64,000 nt of DNA, from NCBI GenBank assembly GCA_025766275.1, contig JAFKAC010000012.1, positions 1,488,001 through 1,552,000 on the forward strand. Reading direction: 5' to 3'. The translations under genes were made by a program, and so were the position numbers. Positions 1 through 12,687 of the stretch are shown in pieces. This DNA is from Lactarius indigo. Lineage: Eukaryota; Basidiomycota; Agaricomycetes; Russulales; Russulaceae. Below the pieces are notes generated by a model, which saw only the letters and a list, made by a program, of their open reading frames with translations, was not told the DNA's origin and ran no database searches. Numbering within the stretch: the stretch's first letter is position 1; the number at the start of each line of letters is the position of its first letter.

Positions 1-2288
1 ACTTCAGCGCGAATCCCTTCCATCTTGGCAAGCAATTCCTCGATCTTATTGGCATAGTCAATGATAGACGCCCTATATCCTGCTCACTGCTCAGCACGGC
101 ACTCTGATCACACAACGAACACAACTTACCAACTGCCCAGAAAGCTACCCAGTGAGGCAAGCTGCGACTCATGAGACAACATCCACTTGGTTCTAAAGCA
201 AGACTAACCTCCAGCCGGCCGGCCTCGAACTGGTAAATCGATTCATTTCAGAGATCGTGATGAATCCCGACGCATCATCATCAAAAGCCTCTAAGATAGG
301 CTGCAGACGTGTCACATCGATGAACTTGATTGCCCACGCATCCGGGTTCCGTGAGCTATTGGCCGACGCAGCACCCATTCCAGGGACACCTTCAGTCTCT
401 GCCGCGAGCTTCTCCAGGTAATGGTCTCGGAGAGCAAGCACAAAATGTCGCGCTTTGACGTTCCCACGCCAGCCCTAAACACTCGGTCAATCACAAGGGT
501 CTCATACCATACTCTTATACCTACCATTTCGGTCCAAATATCGTAGATCGTCTAGAGAGAACGCCAATTGATGATCACGCATTTAAGTGAAGAACGGAAA
601 GACACATACACGGTCACGAATGCGATCGTGTGGGCCACCCTTCATCTCTTGGATCACCCGGTCGCTCTCCCGTTTCACCACGAAAGTCAGCTCGTCGATG
701 ATCTGGCGCTTCTGCGCTTCGAACTTGCGGAAATAAACAACCTGATTCTTTTCCACCGCTGCGTCGGGGTCCTCAAAAATGTCTGTCCTGAGGTCATCCG
801 CATTCGCGTTCGCATCACTGGCCATCCCCCGAGGTGCCCGATGCCCTTCAGCACTAGGTGCGCTCGGAGCCTTGCTTGCAGTTTTCTCTAGCTCGAGTAA
901 CATCTTGTCGTTGTGCCTGAGCGCCTTCACACCGCCATTCGCAGCAACAGTCGCTGCAAGTTGTTTCTGCTCAGGGCTAATCAGTTGCTCAAACATAGCT
1001 TTCAGCACGTCCATCCTATATCACCGTTCAGCACATAATTAGATAGAGTGCGTGGATATTCTGACTTTTCATCCAGTGCTCTCGTCGCATCACCAATGAC
1101 ATCGAGCTTGGCATTGGCCTTATCCACACCCTGACCTGTGTGGATCGACAACTCGAACTCGAATTCCTGTCGTCGCTTCGAGAACAGTGTCACCCAGCTC
1201 AGCAATTTGTCATCCCAGACCGGTCCTAGGAACACCTTTGCCAAAAGCTTCTTCTTTGCGTACGTGTCGCACACATTAGAGCACAGCTTGATGTCGTCCG
1301 CGGTACGCTCTACAAGACTCTTCAACCGATCCTCGATGCTCCTGCCGTCTGGTGCGACCAGCTTGTCATTTTTCACGTCTCTCAGCCTGAAAGTCTATAA
1401 GTATGGCACGATATAGTGGGTAAATACCCGCACGCACAGGAGTAACACACCCATCATATCTTTCATCTCGACATAGAGCGCGATGATCTTCTTTTCGTTG
1501 TCACGACGCTTCTGTTCCAGGGTGTAGACAGCCGTGAATGCCAGGACAACGACTACGATTCTCGGTCACCATGGATGAACTCTGATGATAGTGTAGACAT
1601 ACCACCGACGAAGGGATGCAAGGCCTTGAGTTCATCCAAAGCGTTCATGAGAACAGGCATACCATCGAAAAAGTGGTCTATCCCCTCCTTTACGGTCTTG
1701 CCAATCTCAGTCTGCCCAACGGCGCTTGCCGCTGCAGTGATTAATGGTTTGAATGGCGCAACGCTGTTTTGTGCGGCAGTAACGGTGTCACCTAGAGACC
1801 AGAATCAAAATACTGTTCGGCCAGCGAAGATTCCACTCACCAAGAACGTCGAGACTCCGATCTACGCTAACACCTTTCGGACCATCCTTTACCTCATCCC
1901 ACGTGGCGGCCAACAGGTCTGGCACAGGACTTATAGTTGGTATCATTTCGGTGGAAGGTAGCATAGTGAGATTGACAAAGACATCAGGAGCAACGGGAAG
2001 AGGCATCGGAGTGGGCATTTCACGTATAGCAGAGTCGGGTGCGGGGCTTTCGAGCTTTGGTGTTACGGGGAGTGCGGGTTCGATTGGTGGAGATGAGCTG
2101 GCACGACCGACAGTGGACGCTACCCTCCTCCTCCAAGGGCGAGGTAAGGAGGGAGTCGGATCGGCTTTCCTTCGAGTTTGGGGCCATTCATCAGGGTTTC
2201 CAGAAGAAAGGTGGCTCGCCACATCAGCGGAGGCAGGACGTGTGAGGATTGGTTGGCTGGACTTTCTTAACAGACTGAATAAAGGCAT
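1..2288 (-). CDS. Array copy 1: EF-hand/ZZ family protein, N-terminal part (cut by window edge)
   Basis: This is the 5' part of the first array member; the rest lies beyond position 1. Exon 1 starts at the ATG at 2286-2288 and ends at 1841. It encodes a basic N-terminus (MPLFSLLRKSSQ) and a proline/serine-rich linker ending near DLLAATWDEVKDGPKG. The following exons match copy 2: a helical region, the 27-base micro-exon, and an exon with an EF-hand loop (DDDASGFITISE) whose positions 1, 3, 5, 9 and 12 are all suitable calcium ligands. The last visible exon, 1-79, begins GYRASIIDYA. No frame break is visible. Function unknown; the family is recognised as widespread in Agaricomycetes but uncharacterised. 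Nucleotide similarity to copies 2 and 3 is very high over the exons at about 1000-1380. Confidence 0.88.
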
Positions 2289-4260
2289 ATCACGGTTGAG
2301 TAGATCCCGGCTGGTTGCCGTTGGAAAGGTGTCTGTATCTTCAAGGTCAAACTTGAACGTTACAGTTGGAAGAGGACAGCGAGAAACATAATAAGAGGAG
2401 TGTCAATCGCCAACAGTGAGCCGATGATGCGAACGCCGGAGACGCCCCCGACTCATCAGGACGCCCATTTCAGGGCGAGTCAAGAACGATTGTCGTGCAC
2501 TCCTGGCAGGATTGGGGATATTCACCGGGCAGGCGCTCGGCGCCCAGGCAACTACCGAGCCGTATTCTTGGATAGCACGCGTAACGGCCAATACAGTATC
2601 ACTAGCGTGGCAGCGTTTGTAGCTCCGAGTCGTGCTCCTGCGAATCACATCCATTAACTCGATATACTTTACCCCACACCTCACCCACTAACGTGACTAG
2701 TGAAAAACTCCACCATTGTCTGGTGTGCAGAACTAAATTCATGTAGATTGAATTATTCTTCCGTCATCCGAGTCATACTGTATCGGTATTTTTAGGCGAT
2801 AATCAGGTGCGTCGTGATGCAGATAGCCGAACTGGTTCTGGACCTCCGCAGTACCCCCGCCTTGTGCGCCCTCGGAAGCTACTTGGTGCGCGACTTAACT
2901 AGCCTCACCGATACAACTCTCTTCGAAGGATCGTAAAGCCACTTAATTTGAAGCTCGAAGCTTGAAGACTGAGATGTGCCGGGTAGTATAACCGTGACCC
3001 AGTGGTGGATTATAATAGACTATTAATAGATGAAGGTACCTGCAGGCATTTCACAATACCCTCCACTTCTTCCATCCGAGAATCCAGGATCATTGTTCGA
3101 ATCGCTACGATTGAATTGAACTACATGTACCACGCACTACTGAAATCTATGCCATTGTTCTTGTTTTGGTTTTGAGCTCTGTTTTCTACTTAACCGTGAC
3201 GGTGGACCTGGTCACCGGCGTAGTATGCCTTAACGAGAGGGTAACTTGGGTCACATCGTTGGGGTGCTCGCTCGCGCTCAGAAACACTGGCTGCCACCCT
3301 ATCTCCAAGCAGCCGCGGCCGACTACGTGCCCCTCGCGGCGCTGACTGAGCTGCCAGGTCATCGTTCTTACCACCATGGGTGCACAGCACATATAGAAGT
3401 CACAGCACGCTGCGGTGGAGCAACTGCCCCCTTCAGCGCACCGGCATCGTTATCATTGGCATGGAGCATAGGATAAGGTTATCCCCAACTCGGCGGTGTC
3501 AGCAACGCGCAAAATGTAGGGGCTTCGGTCTTTTAACATATTGTCATCGTTGTCGCCCCGTTGCATGAGGGTGACGGCTCACATGGGGGTATTCCCCAGC
3601 CAGTCTGCCATCCTTATCATCACAGGGGTTGTCACCTAGGAAAGCGCGTGGCTGAGGAGTAGCCTACAGGTAAGTTGAATTATGGGAGAAGAGAAAGCAT
3701 ATTGTATACACCGGAGCTAGGAGTGTATACAACTACCAACTTGAAGTTACAGTAGTAGAGCGCACAGCAGTCACGACGCTGGCCCACTAATGAAAATATT
3801 GAAATACCGCAAACCCTAACCTATGTACTGCTACTACACGGAACGAAATGAAATCCAGAAGTCCATCCGTTTCCCTAGCGAAACATCCGGTATTTTTGTA
3901 TGATGTCGGCAGGAGAAGGTACATACCAGCCTTGGATCCAGGGAGCCGAAGGGAGGTGGCTTTGAACCTCCAACTCGGACGCATGCGCAGCGCGGATGTC
4001 AGGCTTTTCGTCCGTCCTTAGCCTCCCTTTGTGCCTCCTCGGCAGGTGTGTGGGGGTTCACGGCAACCGATTGATTAAAGTAGGCGGAACCGTGCGTTTC
4101 GAGCGCGACCACAATACTACACCAGTCTGGCTGCCCGTCTCGATTCGGGGAAGCAGAGTACCAAGCAGAGCACGCACCGTCTATCGTTCCAACCTGCGTC
4201 CCTGCCTCTCTTAATGATACCACCCAGCGGCCCACTGCCCCCCGTTCCGGAGAAGACCGC
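2289..4260. repeat. Duplicated flank upstream of copy 1, homologous to about 10257-11850
   Basis: No gene is supported here. The segment resembles the region upstream of copy 2 in the same order. Shared landmarks are a motif around gccgaactggttctgg (about 2825 and 10725), a block ending in cagcctcaccaatacag-like sequence, a stretch around cttgttctcggttt (about 3155 and 11100), and a segment around ggctttgaacctccaactcg (about 3960 and 11510) that continues to about 4260 and 11820. Small ORFs are not conserved between the two copies, so the homology reflects duplication of non-coding DNA together with the gene. The first few hundred bases probably contain the promoter of copy 1, but no specific element could be assigned. 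Confidence 0.7.
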
Positions 4261-4299
4261 TTCGGTATTTACATGACCATGCGGGGGAGCTTTGTTTGA

Positions 4300-4663
4300 A
4301 TCTAGGCAATGGAGTCCACCTGGATATCAATCCGGACGGAACACTCCTAATGGCGGCCATGATTACCTAATGACAGACGGGGGTCAGACTTACCATCGTC
4401 ATTCTCGCGACCACCGACGAACTACCTCGATGATGACTCCTCGATGTCACGGTTGCAATACCCACTTCACGCTCTGACGGCGCGGGCGAATTCGGTGCGA
4501 CCGGGCCGTCGGACGCGGACATCGACCGTGCCGTGAAGGTCGACGCCGACCTCACGAAGCGCAGGCTTCGACGGAAACTGGAGGAGCAGTTCGGTGTGGG
4601 ACTATCTTCGCAGAAGACTACCATCAACGCCGCGATAGACCGAGGTCTCCTTGGCCACTCATA
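4300..4663 (+). pseudogene. Gene fragment encoding a DEK_C-like domain
   Basis: From about 4472 to the stop at 4661-4663 the plus strand encodes about 60 residues. They begin acidic (PSDADIDRAVKVDADLT) and continue KRRLRRKLEEQFGVGLSS then QKTTINAAIDRGLLGHS. This pattern (DADLxxxTKRxxRRxLEExFGVdLssxK..IN.aIDr.L) fits the DEK C-terminal domain, a small helical DNA-binding-like module also found at the end of some fungal chitin synthases and SWIB proteins. About 150 bases upstream another frame reads WSPPGYQSGRNTPNGG, a composition seen before DEK_C in chitin synthases. No start codon or long ORF joins these pieces, so I treat this as a 3' gene fragment lying between array copies. The domain call is fairly good; the source gene is a guess. 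Confidence 0.5.
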
Positions 4664-5461
4664 GATATACGATGCTAAGTTACAGACTTTTTTCTTTGAC
4701 CGACTTGAAAAGCCTCGGACTTTTGAGCTTGTCCAACTTCACATTCCTTTTCGAGCCACCCACTTCCAGATTCCTTGATAAGTCTTCAAAGCTTCAAATT
4801 TCAACCTTGCCTCGCGCGGCTAATCTCGGACCATGCATCATATTTCGTACTCTGATACCCGCATCACATATATCCTGAATATAAAGTACGAAACAGGTCC
4901 AGATGCACGAACTAATCTCCTTCCCTATACACACGTTGAGGAGACATCGCTCAGGCCCGTGCCAGTGCCAGTACTATTGTGTCTGGGGTTATAAAAACAT
5001 AGCTTCAGCGAGCATATAAGAACGAACGAGTACTAGTAGTACCTTCAAAGAACCTAAAATTCTCATGATATCGCAACTGATCATGCCATCGAACTGAGGG
5101 ATATCTCTGATCTTTGGAAATGGTGTTTAAATAGTATCTGCAAACAGTACGCGAACAGAGAACTAGTTGTGTGCGAAACCAATTTCTTCATCTCCCTGGC
5201 AAGCTCCCTGGGCAATTGTGCATATAAATAGAATTGGGGTTGCGCTTGCGCACTAAATTTTATACATGACTGACGAGATAATATAGTAGCACAATCTCAA
5301 CAGAGGTAGAGTTCGCGGTGGTCCAGGTATAGGGGTATCGACGGTGAAGAATATCGAACGCATCCAGACTGGAATTTTTGCGCAGCACTAAGTCCCGTTG
5401 CGGTGTTTCGGACTACAAGTGTAGAAAGAAAGACTTATTGCGTTACTGCATCAGACAGAGC
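4664..5461. other. Intergenic, no gene seen (3' side of copy 2)
   Basis: About 800 bases of AT-richer sequence between the DEK_C-like fragment and the stop codon of copy 2. The region is presumed to hold the 3' UTR and polyadenylation signals of copy 2. No conserved ORF, RNA gene or clear repeat was found. Confidence 0.5.
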
Positions 5462-8400
5462 TCACGTCCGCTGGAAGCTCGCGACAGCCTCTGCGAGCTG
5501 GCGGAGGAGCTGCTCGATTGATTCGACCCGAGTGTGCACGTTGTTGAGTCGATCTTCGAGTGACATCAGTCGCTGCTCTGTCGAAAAGGTCTCGTCATCG
5601 ACATTCTTCGGAGCCTGGCAGCGAATCAGGTGGTGTTCCTCAGTATGCTTGCCGGAGCTGCGCATTAGCTCGGGACATGCGTCACTCCCTTCACACGCCT
5701 CACATAGGAAAAGGTCGTCTGATGACGGCGTCAGCAACAGCACTTGAATACGCAGACGAGGATTGACCTTCGCATTTGACGCAATACCAGCACGGGAAGG
5801 AAAGAGGTCCGCTGCACTTGCCACATGTAGGTAGGTCGCTGTCCTGCGTCTGCGGCTGCGGCTGTTCTGTACCTTGTGGGGTCTCTTGTTCCTGTTCTTG
5901 AGCCGTATCCTCGACACCTTCGGCTCCGCTCTTCGTATCTTCCGAAGCATCAGGACCATTGTCCGGTTTGTCGTCTTTGGGTGGTGGCGTTTCAGAGGGA
6001 ACGTCCTCAGGACTCGACGCAGCCTCCGCGTCCGGAACGGTCTCCTCCTTATCTTGCGCCTGTTGAGAAGCCTCCGCGATCCTCTTGCAGAACTCTTCTA
6101 CCTTGGTGAATGCCTTCTGTGCTACGGTATATGCACGGCCGTGCTGACGTGTGAGTATGGTAGTGCGGACTTTGACGAGCCTGTGATTCGGTTCGTGTGG
6201 GGCCTCGATGTCTCGGCGATGGGTTATGCGTGCAGCTGCACACTCTTGTGCGCAGCAGAGATCTACAGTGTTGTGAGACTCGGTGCCCTTGATGACACAA
6301 TCAAGACAGAACAGCCGAGCCCCGCCAATGCGGCCTCCACACCAATCACAGAACGCGTTCCTACGGTCTGTGTTTAGCAAGGGACCCAGAATGCGCCGAA
6401 TTCAAAACCCACTCATGTACCCAGGTATTGGCTCGTATGTGGTCGATCCTCGAACTATAAAAGCATGCATCCGCAGACGTCAGCCGCTGTATAGCCGCAC
6501 AGCACCGTGAGGTCTCTGCACGGTTAGGCGGTTCCCCGAAGTAGCAGTAGCGCGTGACCAAGGAGAGCACCGTCTTCCGGTCATCACGACGTTGGGCAAA
6601 GTATGACCATGACCAACGTTCCCGACGTACGTCGTTCCGCACAGCCGCAATTGCGAATCCCCACAACGCACGAGGCTTGTTGTCTGAAAGGTCCTTGATA
6701 CTAGGGTATTCTGTGAGATAACGAGGTGGGATTCGTCGGAACTCCATCGGTCCACCTGAGTTCTCGGTGTCCGCAGAAAGACCCCAGACCCCAGTCAACG
6801 CATCGCGTTCGGCATCGAAACGGCCACTGAAGAACATCGCAGACCAAAATAGACTCTGGAACGTCATCTTGAACTTGACCTCTATGACATCGTTGTCACC
6901 TTTGGACCAGGACCCAGTGATCGTGTAGCGTCCTCTGTTAGACCAGGCGTTTGCCTTTAATTCGTGCTCCCCTTCGGCGGGCTCGAGGACAAACGTCATC
7001 ATCGAGTCAGTTCCGCTGGTTTCTCGGATACCGCCGTCCTCATAAAAGTAACCGTGCCAGTGTCCTAATCTGAAAACCAAAGGAGAATCAGAAAAGAGGG
7101 AGATAGTTAGAAGTAGAGTGCGTACATATCCCTTAATGGCGACTCAGTATTGCCATAATTTGGAGTGTCGTCAATTGAATGTCCATCATAGACCCAGTCG
7201 GCAAGAGCTAGCTCGTCCTTATGTTCATACTTCAAAATCTCCTCCAGCTTGACGTCTTTATCTTCGTTCGTATCGTCGTATGGTATGACTAGCGGGTCGA
7301 GATTCCGGACATATTCTGCAGACCACAAATCATTCATGCTGTAAAAATACTTAAACTGCACTCGCGTCAGAAGAGGGGACATCGAAGAAAAGGAGGTGAC
7401 TAACGATGCCATAAGCGAAGTTCTGGAACTGCTTTTCGGGGTTGTGCTTTTGTTGAGTGAATATGTCTGTGTGGATTAATCATCTCTGTGCTACCAAACA
7501 AGATAACGAAAATGAGAGTGACGTACTTGTAAGATCATTGACGCGGTATCGGATAGCATCTTTCACGTAGAGAATGGTTTCCACGCTGTACCAAAGTTCA
7601 CGCGAGTCCAGTACTTTCGTCCGCATCGCCCGCATGATCTCGTAGTGCCGCTTCATCAGTAAGTAGGTTAAGGGAAACACCGTCTGCGGGACACAATTAA
7701 GACGAGGGCACTGCTGAAGACGTCATCTCGCACCAACCTTCTCAATGCGGCCTATGCCCGTAATAAGTGTGAGGGTGTCCATGCCGTCGATAGTGTAGTC
7801 TACAGCCTTCAGATTCGTATTTAGTCGAGCCTCCTCTGCTTCCAGATGCGATTTGAATCTATCATAAGTATTTGGACCAGGTTCCGGTTGAAGCGGCGTC
7901 ACCGCAGCGGTCAGCGTGTGAACGGCCTCCCAAACGAAGCGGAAGTAGTCGTCGACAGCCCGCCGGTTGGGTGGGAGCACTTCAGCGCGAATCCCTTCCA
8001 TCTTGGCAAGTAATTCCTCGATCTTTTTGGCGTAGTCAATGATAGACGCTTTATATCCTGCTCGATATTCAGCGCGGGGCTCTGATGATACGACGAACAC
8101 AACTCACCAACTGCCCAGAAAGCTACCCAATGAGGCAAGCTGCGACTTATGAGACGACATCCGCTCGATTCTAAACCGAGACTTACCTCCAGTCGGCTGG
8201 CCTCGAACTGGTAAATCGATTCATTTCAGAGATCGTGATGAATCCCGACGCATCATCATCAAAAGCCTCTAAGATAGGCTGCAGACGTGTCACATCGATG
8301 AACTTGATTGCCCACGCATCCGGGTTCCGTGAGCTGTTGGCCGACGCAGCGCCCATTCCAGGTACACCTTCAGTCTCCGCCGCGAGCTTCTCCAGGTAAT

Positions 8401-10256
8401 GGTCTCGGAGAGCAAGCACAAAATGTCGCGCTTTGACGTTCCCACGCCAGCCCTAAACACTCGGTCAATCTCAAGGGTCTCATACCATACTCTTATACCT
8501 ACCATTTCGGTCCAAATATCGTAGATCGTCTAGAGAGAACGCCAATTGATGATCACGCGTTAAATGGAGAACGAAGACACATACACGGTCACGAATTCGA
8601 TCGTGTGGGCCACCCTTCATCTCTTGGATCACCCGGTCACTCTCCCGTTTCACCACGAAAGTCAGCTCGTCGATGATCTGGCGCTTCTGCGCTTCGAACT
8701 TGCGGAAATAAACAACCTGATTCTTTTCCACCGCAGCGTCAGGATCCTCGAAAATTTCTGTCCTGAGGTCATCCGCATTCGGATTCGCATCACTAGCCTT
8801 CGCCCGAGGTGCCCGATGCCCTTCCGCGCTAGATGCGCTCGGAGCCTTGCTTGCAGTTTTCTCTAGCTCGAGTAACATCTTGTCGTTGTTCCTGAGTGCC
8901 TTCACGCCGCCACTTGCGGCAACAGTCGCTGCAAGTTGTTTCTGCTCAGGACTAATCAGTTGCTCAAACATAGCTTTCAGCACGTCCATCCTGTATCACG
9001 ATTTAGCACATAATTAGATAGAGTGCGTGGATATTCTGACTTTTCATCCAGTGCTCTCGTCGCATCACCAATGACATCGAGCTTGGCATTGGCCTTATCC
9101 ACACCCTGACCTGTGTGAATCGACAACTCGAACTCGAATTCCTGTCGTCGCTTCGAGAACAGTGTCACCCAGCTCAGCAATTTGTCATCCCAGACCGGTC
9201 CTAGGAACACCTTTGCCAAAAGCTTCTTCTTTGCGTACGTGTCGCACACATTAGAGCACAGCTTGATGTCGTCCGCGGTACGCTCTACGAGACTCTTCAA
9301 GCGGTCCTCGATGCTTCTGCCGTCTGGTGCGACCATCTTGTCATTTTGCACGTCTCTCAGCCTGAAAGTCTATAAGTACGGCACGATATAGTGGGTAAAT
9401 ACTCGCACGCACAGGAGTAACACGCCCATCATATCTTTCATCTCGACATAGAGCGCGATGATCTTCTTTTCGTTGTCACGACGCTTCTGTTCCAGGGTGT
9501 AGACAGCCGTGAATGCCAGGACAACGACTATGATTCTCGGTCACCAGGGATGAACTCTGATGATAGTGTAGACATACCACCGACGAAGGGATGCAAGGCC
9601 TTGAGTTCATCCAAAGCATTCATGAGAACAGGCATACCATCGAAAAAGTGGTCTATTCCATCTTTTACGACCTTGCCAATCTCAGTCTGCCCGACAGCGC
9701 TTGCCGCTGCAGTGATTAATGGTGTGAACGGTGCAGCGTTGCTTTGTGCGGCGGTAATGGCGTCGCCTAGAGACCAGAATCAGGATTCTATTCAGCCAGG
9801 GAAGATTTCATTCGCACCAAGAACGTCGAGACTCCGATCCAAGCTGACACCTTTCGGACCATCCTTTACCTCATCCCACGTGGCGGCCAACAGGTCTGGC
9901 ACAGGGCTGATAGTTGGTATCATTTCGGTGGAAGGCAGCATAGTGAGATTGACAAAGACATCAGGAGCAGCAGGAAGAGGCATCGGAGTGGGCATTTCAC
10001 GTATAGCAGGGTCGGGTGCGGGGCTTTCGAGCTTTGGTGTTACGGGGAGTGCGGGTTCGATCGGCGGAGACGAACCGGCACGACTAACGGAGGATGCTGC
10101 CTTCCTCCTCCAAGAGCGAGGAAACGAGGGGGCCGGTTCGGTTTTTCTCCGTAACTCGTCAGGGTTCCCAGAGAAGGGGTCGTTTGCTACATCAGCGGAG
10201 GCAGGACGTGCGAGGCTCGGTTGGCTGGACCTTCTTAACAGACTGAAAAAAGGCAT
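5462..10256 (-). CDS. Array copy 2: EF-hand/double-ZZ family protein (reference model, 1356 aa)
   Basis: Fifteen exons close in frame: 10256-9818, 9766-9578, 9527-9413, 9361-9041, 8990-8585, 8529-8503, 8452-8187, 8139-8108, 8057-7738, 7683-7527, 7466-7405, 7355-7126, 7069-6413, 6360-5768, 5718-5462 (4071 nt). Residues 1-146 are a basic N-terminus and Pro/Ser linker; 147-490 are mostly helical; 564-575 form an EF-hand loop with all ligand positions intact. Exon 13 (about 855-1073) is a beta-rich domain starting LGHWHGYFY. A first ZZ-type finger lies at about 1077-1139 (CDWC, CLDC, then HEPNH) and a second at about 1253-1307 (CGKC, CWYC, LCEAC, EEHH), separated by an acidic linker. The C-terminus is a short coiled coil. 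No signal peptide or transmembrane segment is evident. Function is unknown; calcium sensing and zinc-dependent protein binding are inferred from the domains. Confidence 0.92.
8503..8529 (-). other. 27-base micro-exon (exon 6 of copy 2)
   Basis: Nine codons (TIYDIWTEM) lie between an AG acceptor and a GTAGGT donor. The flanking exons end and start in phase 0, so skipping this exon would keep the frame. The same micro-exon is present in every copy: in copies 4 and 5 it reads SIHEIWKEM and in copy 6 SIYEIWTEM. Its conservation across divergent copies supports it as real coding sequence. Confidence 0.85.
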
Positions 10257-11850
10257 AGTCAAAGTTAGAGTAGATCCCGGCTGGCTGGCTGTCCGAATCT
10301 TTAAGAGAGGGGGTCAAACGTTACAGTTGAAGAGGACGGCAAGAATCAGAACAAGAGCACCCACAGTTAACCAACGATGCGAAGGCCGACGCGGCGCGCT
10401 CGCTCATCGGAGCGCCCATTTCAGGGCCAGTCAAAGAATGATCGTCGTGCACTCCTGGCAGGATTGGGGAAATTTAGACACTGGGCGCTCGGCGCTCAGG
10501 CCGTATTTTTAGCAAATACACGTAATTGGCAGCATTTGTGGCTCCTGCCAGTGCGAATCACATTCGCCACCTCGAATACGCTCATAACTTACCCCACACA
10601 CCAAAGCTTCAATCACTAACGCAACAAGTCGACCTCATAGTGAGCTGGCTTGAGGTTCATGTTGATTGAATTATTCTTCCATCATCACATCTGTGTTTTT
10701 AGCCGAGAGCCAGGTACTGCAGATAGCCGAACTGGTTCTGGAGTCTGGACCCCTGCTCTCAGCGCCCTCGAACATTACCTACCTAGTCACCTGGCGCACG
10801 ACTTAACCAGCTTCACCAATACAGCTGTGGGGAAGCAGTCTTCGAAGGATTGCAAAGCAGCTGAACTTTGAAGTCTGAGGACGGAGATACATTTGCAGTG
10901 GTGACTCAGTGGTGAGAATTAAGTTACAGTAGACTAGTCAATTTGCTATTACAGTGATAGATGAAGGCGCCTGCAGGCATTTCCAACTTCCAAGGGCATT
11001 TCACAACGCATCCACTTCCGTCCGAAAATCCTGATTATTCCAGCGATTGCTCGAATTTCTACGACTGAATTAAACTATGCACTGAAATATATACCATCTT
11101 CCTTGTTCTCGGTTTCTACTTGACTGTGGACGACCTGGTGTACCAAGTACTTCTCATAAATCATAATATCCTATCCCCGGGCTCTACTTACCCTTTAAAT
11201 CTCCCCAAAAGATTTCCGGATTCCCTATCACAAGATCTATCAAATAACCCCCTACAGACGAAGCCTTGAAGGACAAACAGAATCTTCTCCGGTGCTGACG
11301 GTGGAAACAACCGCGTTAAGACTTTGCGCTCATGGGCGAGGACTGGTAAATTGAGTATGCCAACTAGACTAATAAATTGTGCCCTCTGTTCGAGCTGGGA
11401 GTTCATCGATGCTCATCGGGTACCAGTTGATCACAAGCTTGATGACGATCCTGCTGCGGGCGGACCGGGCCGTGCCTGCCCGAAGGCTGTTGCGGAGCCC
11501 TCGGTTGCACGTGGCTTTGAACTTCCAACTCGGATACACATGCAACGCGGACACCGTACTTTTCATTTCGTGGTGTCGCCCTCCCTGGTGCCTACTCAGC
11601 GCGTGTGCGGCGGTTCGCAGTGGCCGAATCATAGAAACGGGCTAAATAGTGCGCCCCGAGTGCGACCACGGGTTTACCCCGGTCTGGCTACCCGTCCCAA
11701 TTTGGGGAGTACAGCACGCACCAACGTACTGACCTACATCCCTGCCTCTCCTGACAACATCACAGCTGCACCCCACCCCAGACGCCGAAGAAGACTGTGT
11801 CGGGCTTTACGTGAGGGGGTGTTTTGTCCGAATCTCTGCGATCATCGACG
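10257..11850. repeat. Duplicated flank upstream of copy 2, homologous to about 2289-4260
   Basis: This carries the same ordered non-coding landmarks as the region upstream of copy 1, including the segment around ggctttgaacttccaactcgg at about 11510. Homology continues to roughly 11820, after which the two flanks differ. A plus-strand ORF at 11324-11911 is not conserved in the other copy and is not considered a gene. Confidence 0.7.
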
Positions 11851-11929
11851 AGTGGCCCTAGACGGTTGGGCAGGTTCACGAACACTACGGAGGCCGACCA
11901 TACCAATATGAGCTTTGCTTATCGCCACC

Positions 11930-12110
11930 GGTAATTCTCTCCATTCGCGAACGTATCTGGCTGTGCTCTTGAGGCTGCTCGATCCCGCGCGGAATGTCTC
12001 GAGGAAGATGAAGTCTGGAAAGACGACTTCTGCGTCGGCATTGCGCAAGACTGCGTGAATCTGTGGATCGATGCCGCGAGGGCGGAAGATGGTGCAAGGT
12101 ACGCAAAGCA
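11930..12110. repeat. Unrecognised remnant shared with 35510-35700
   Basis: About 150 bases align with the segment at about 35510-35700. Both lie a few hundred bases beyond the 3' end of an array copy (copy 3 and copy 6). On the minus strand both can be read as a peptide containing AEVVxxxxFFLETFR; on the plus strand they read as different charged peptides, one of them NDDLCTGLTREYINPRTS. Neither reading is open over a full gene length, and I do not recognise the source. It is probably a relic of a gene that sat beside the ancestral array member. Confidence 0.5.
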
Positions 12111-12119
12111 TTTGTGAAT

Positions 12120-12687
12120 TCCACGTCACTAGATGAGGCACACATGACGCGTAGTGATGCAGTGATGGGCCATATATCGGGAAAGTGCTCCGACATTGGA
12201 TCGCGATGCGAGAGGCCACGCCACCTGTACAACTATGGCTGGTGTTGTACCTGCTTCAAGGTATACAGCCGACCCTTTTGATCTGGTCTAAGGCGCGCCG
12301 AAAGGTGGTCCAGACCCGAAAATGGTCCGTCCAACACCAAAGCCAGCACATTTGACCGTTGGTCCACTAATGCCAGTGACCACTAGTGAATTTTACACTG
12401 GTAGTCCGCGGCGCCAATTGTATGGGAATGATACCCGGCCAGTGACAGACTTAATTGAGGCATGAACGTTCCCATCTGTTTTAAATGAGCTTGATAATTC
12501 GATAACTCAAAATATAGCCGTGCGATGTTTGTTCGTGACAAATTGTGATTAGAAATGGCAACACGAAATCAATGTAATAATAGAAGCCATGGGGTGAGAG
12601 TACCCGAGCACTGCAAAGACCGGTACTGCACCTACAGTTCTAATCCACGTGCATCTACGCTGGAGATACATGTTAAACATGATTGAA
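12120..12687. other. Intergenic, 3' side of copy 3
   Basis: No gene is seen. The last about 80 bases before the copy 3 stop (landmark acgctggagata) are similar to the sequences beyond the stops of copies 4 and 6, so the 3' flank was duplicated with the gene. The stretch at 12290-12430 is GC-rich, with short inverted similarities of no clear meaning. Confidence 0.45.

Noticed and set aside
1138..2391. Long plus-strand ORFs lying over exons of copy 1 (and equivalents over the other copies)
   Set aside because: They are antisense shadows of the conserved minus-strand exons and do not continue across the introns.
11324..11911. A 195-residue plus-strand ORF upstream of copy 2
   Set aside because: The homologous flank of copy 1 does not keep this frame open, so it is unlikely to be coding.
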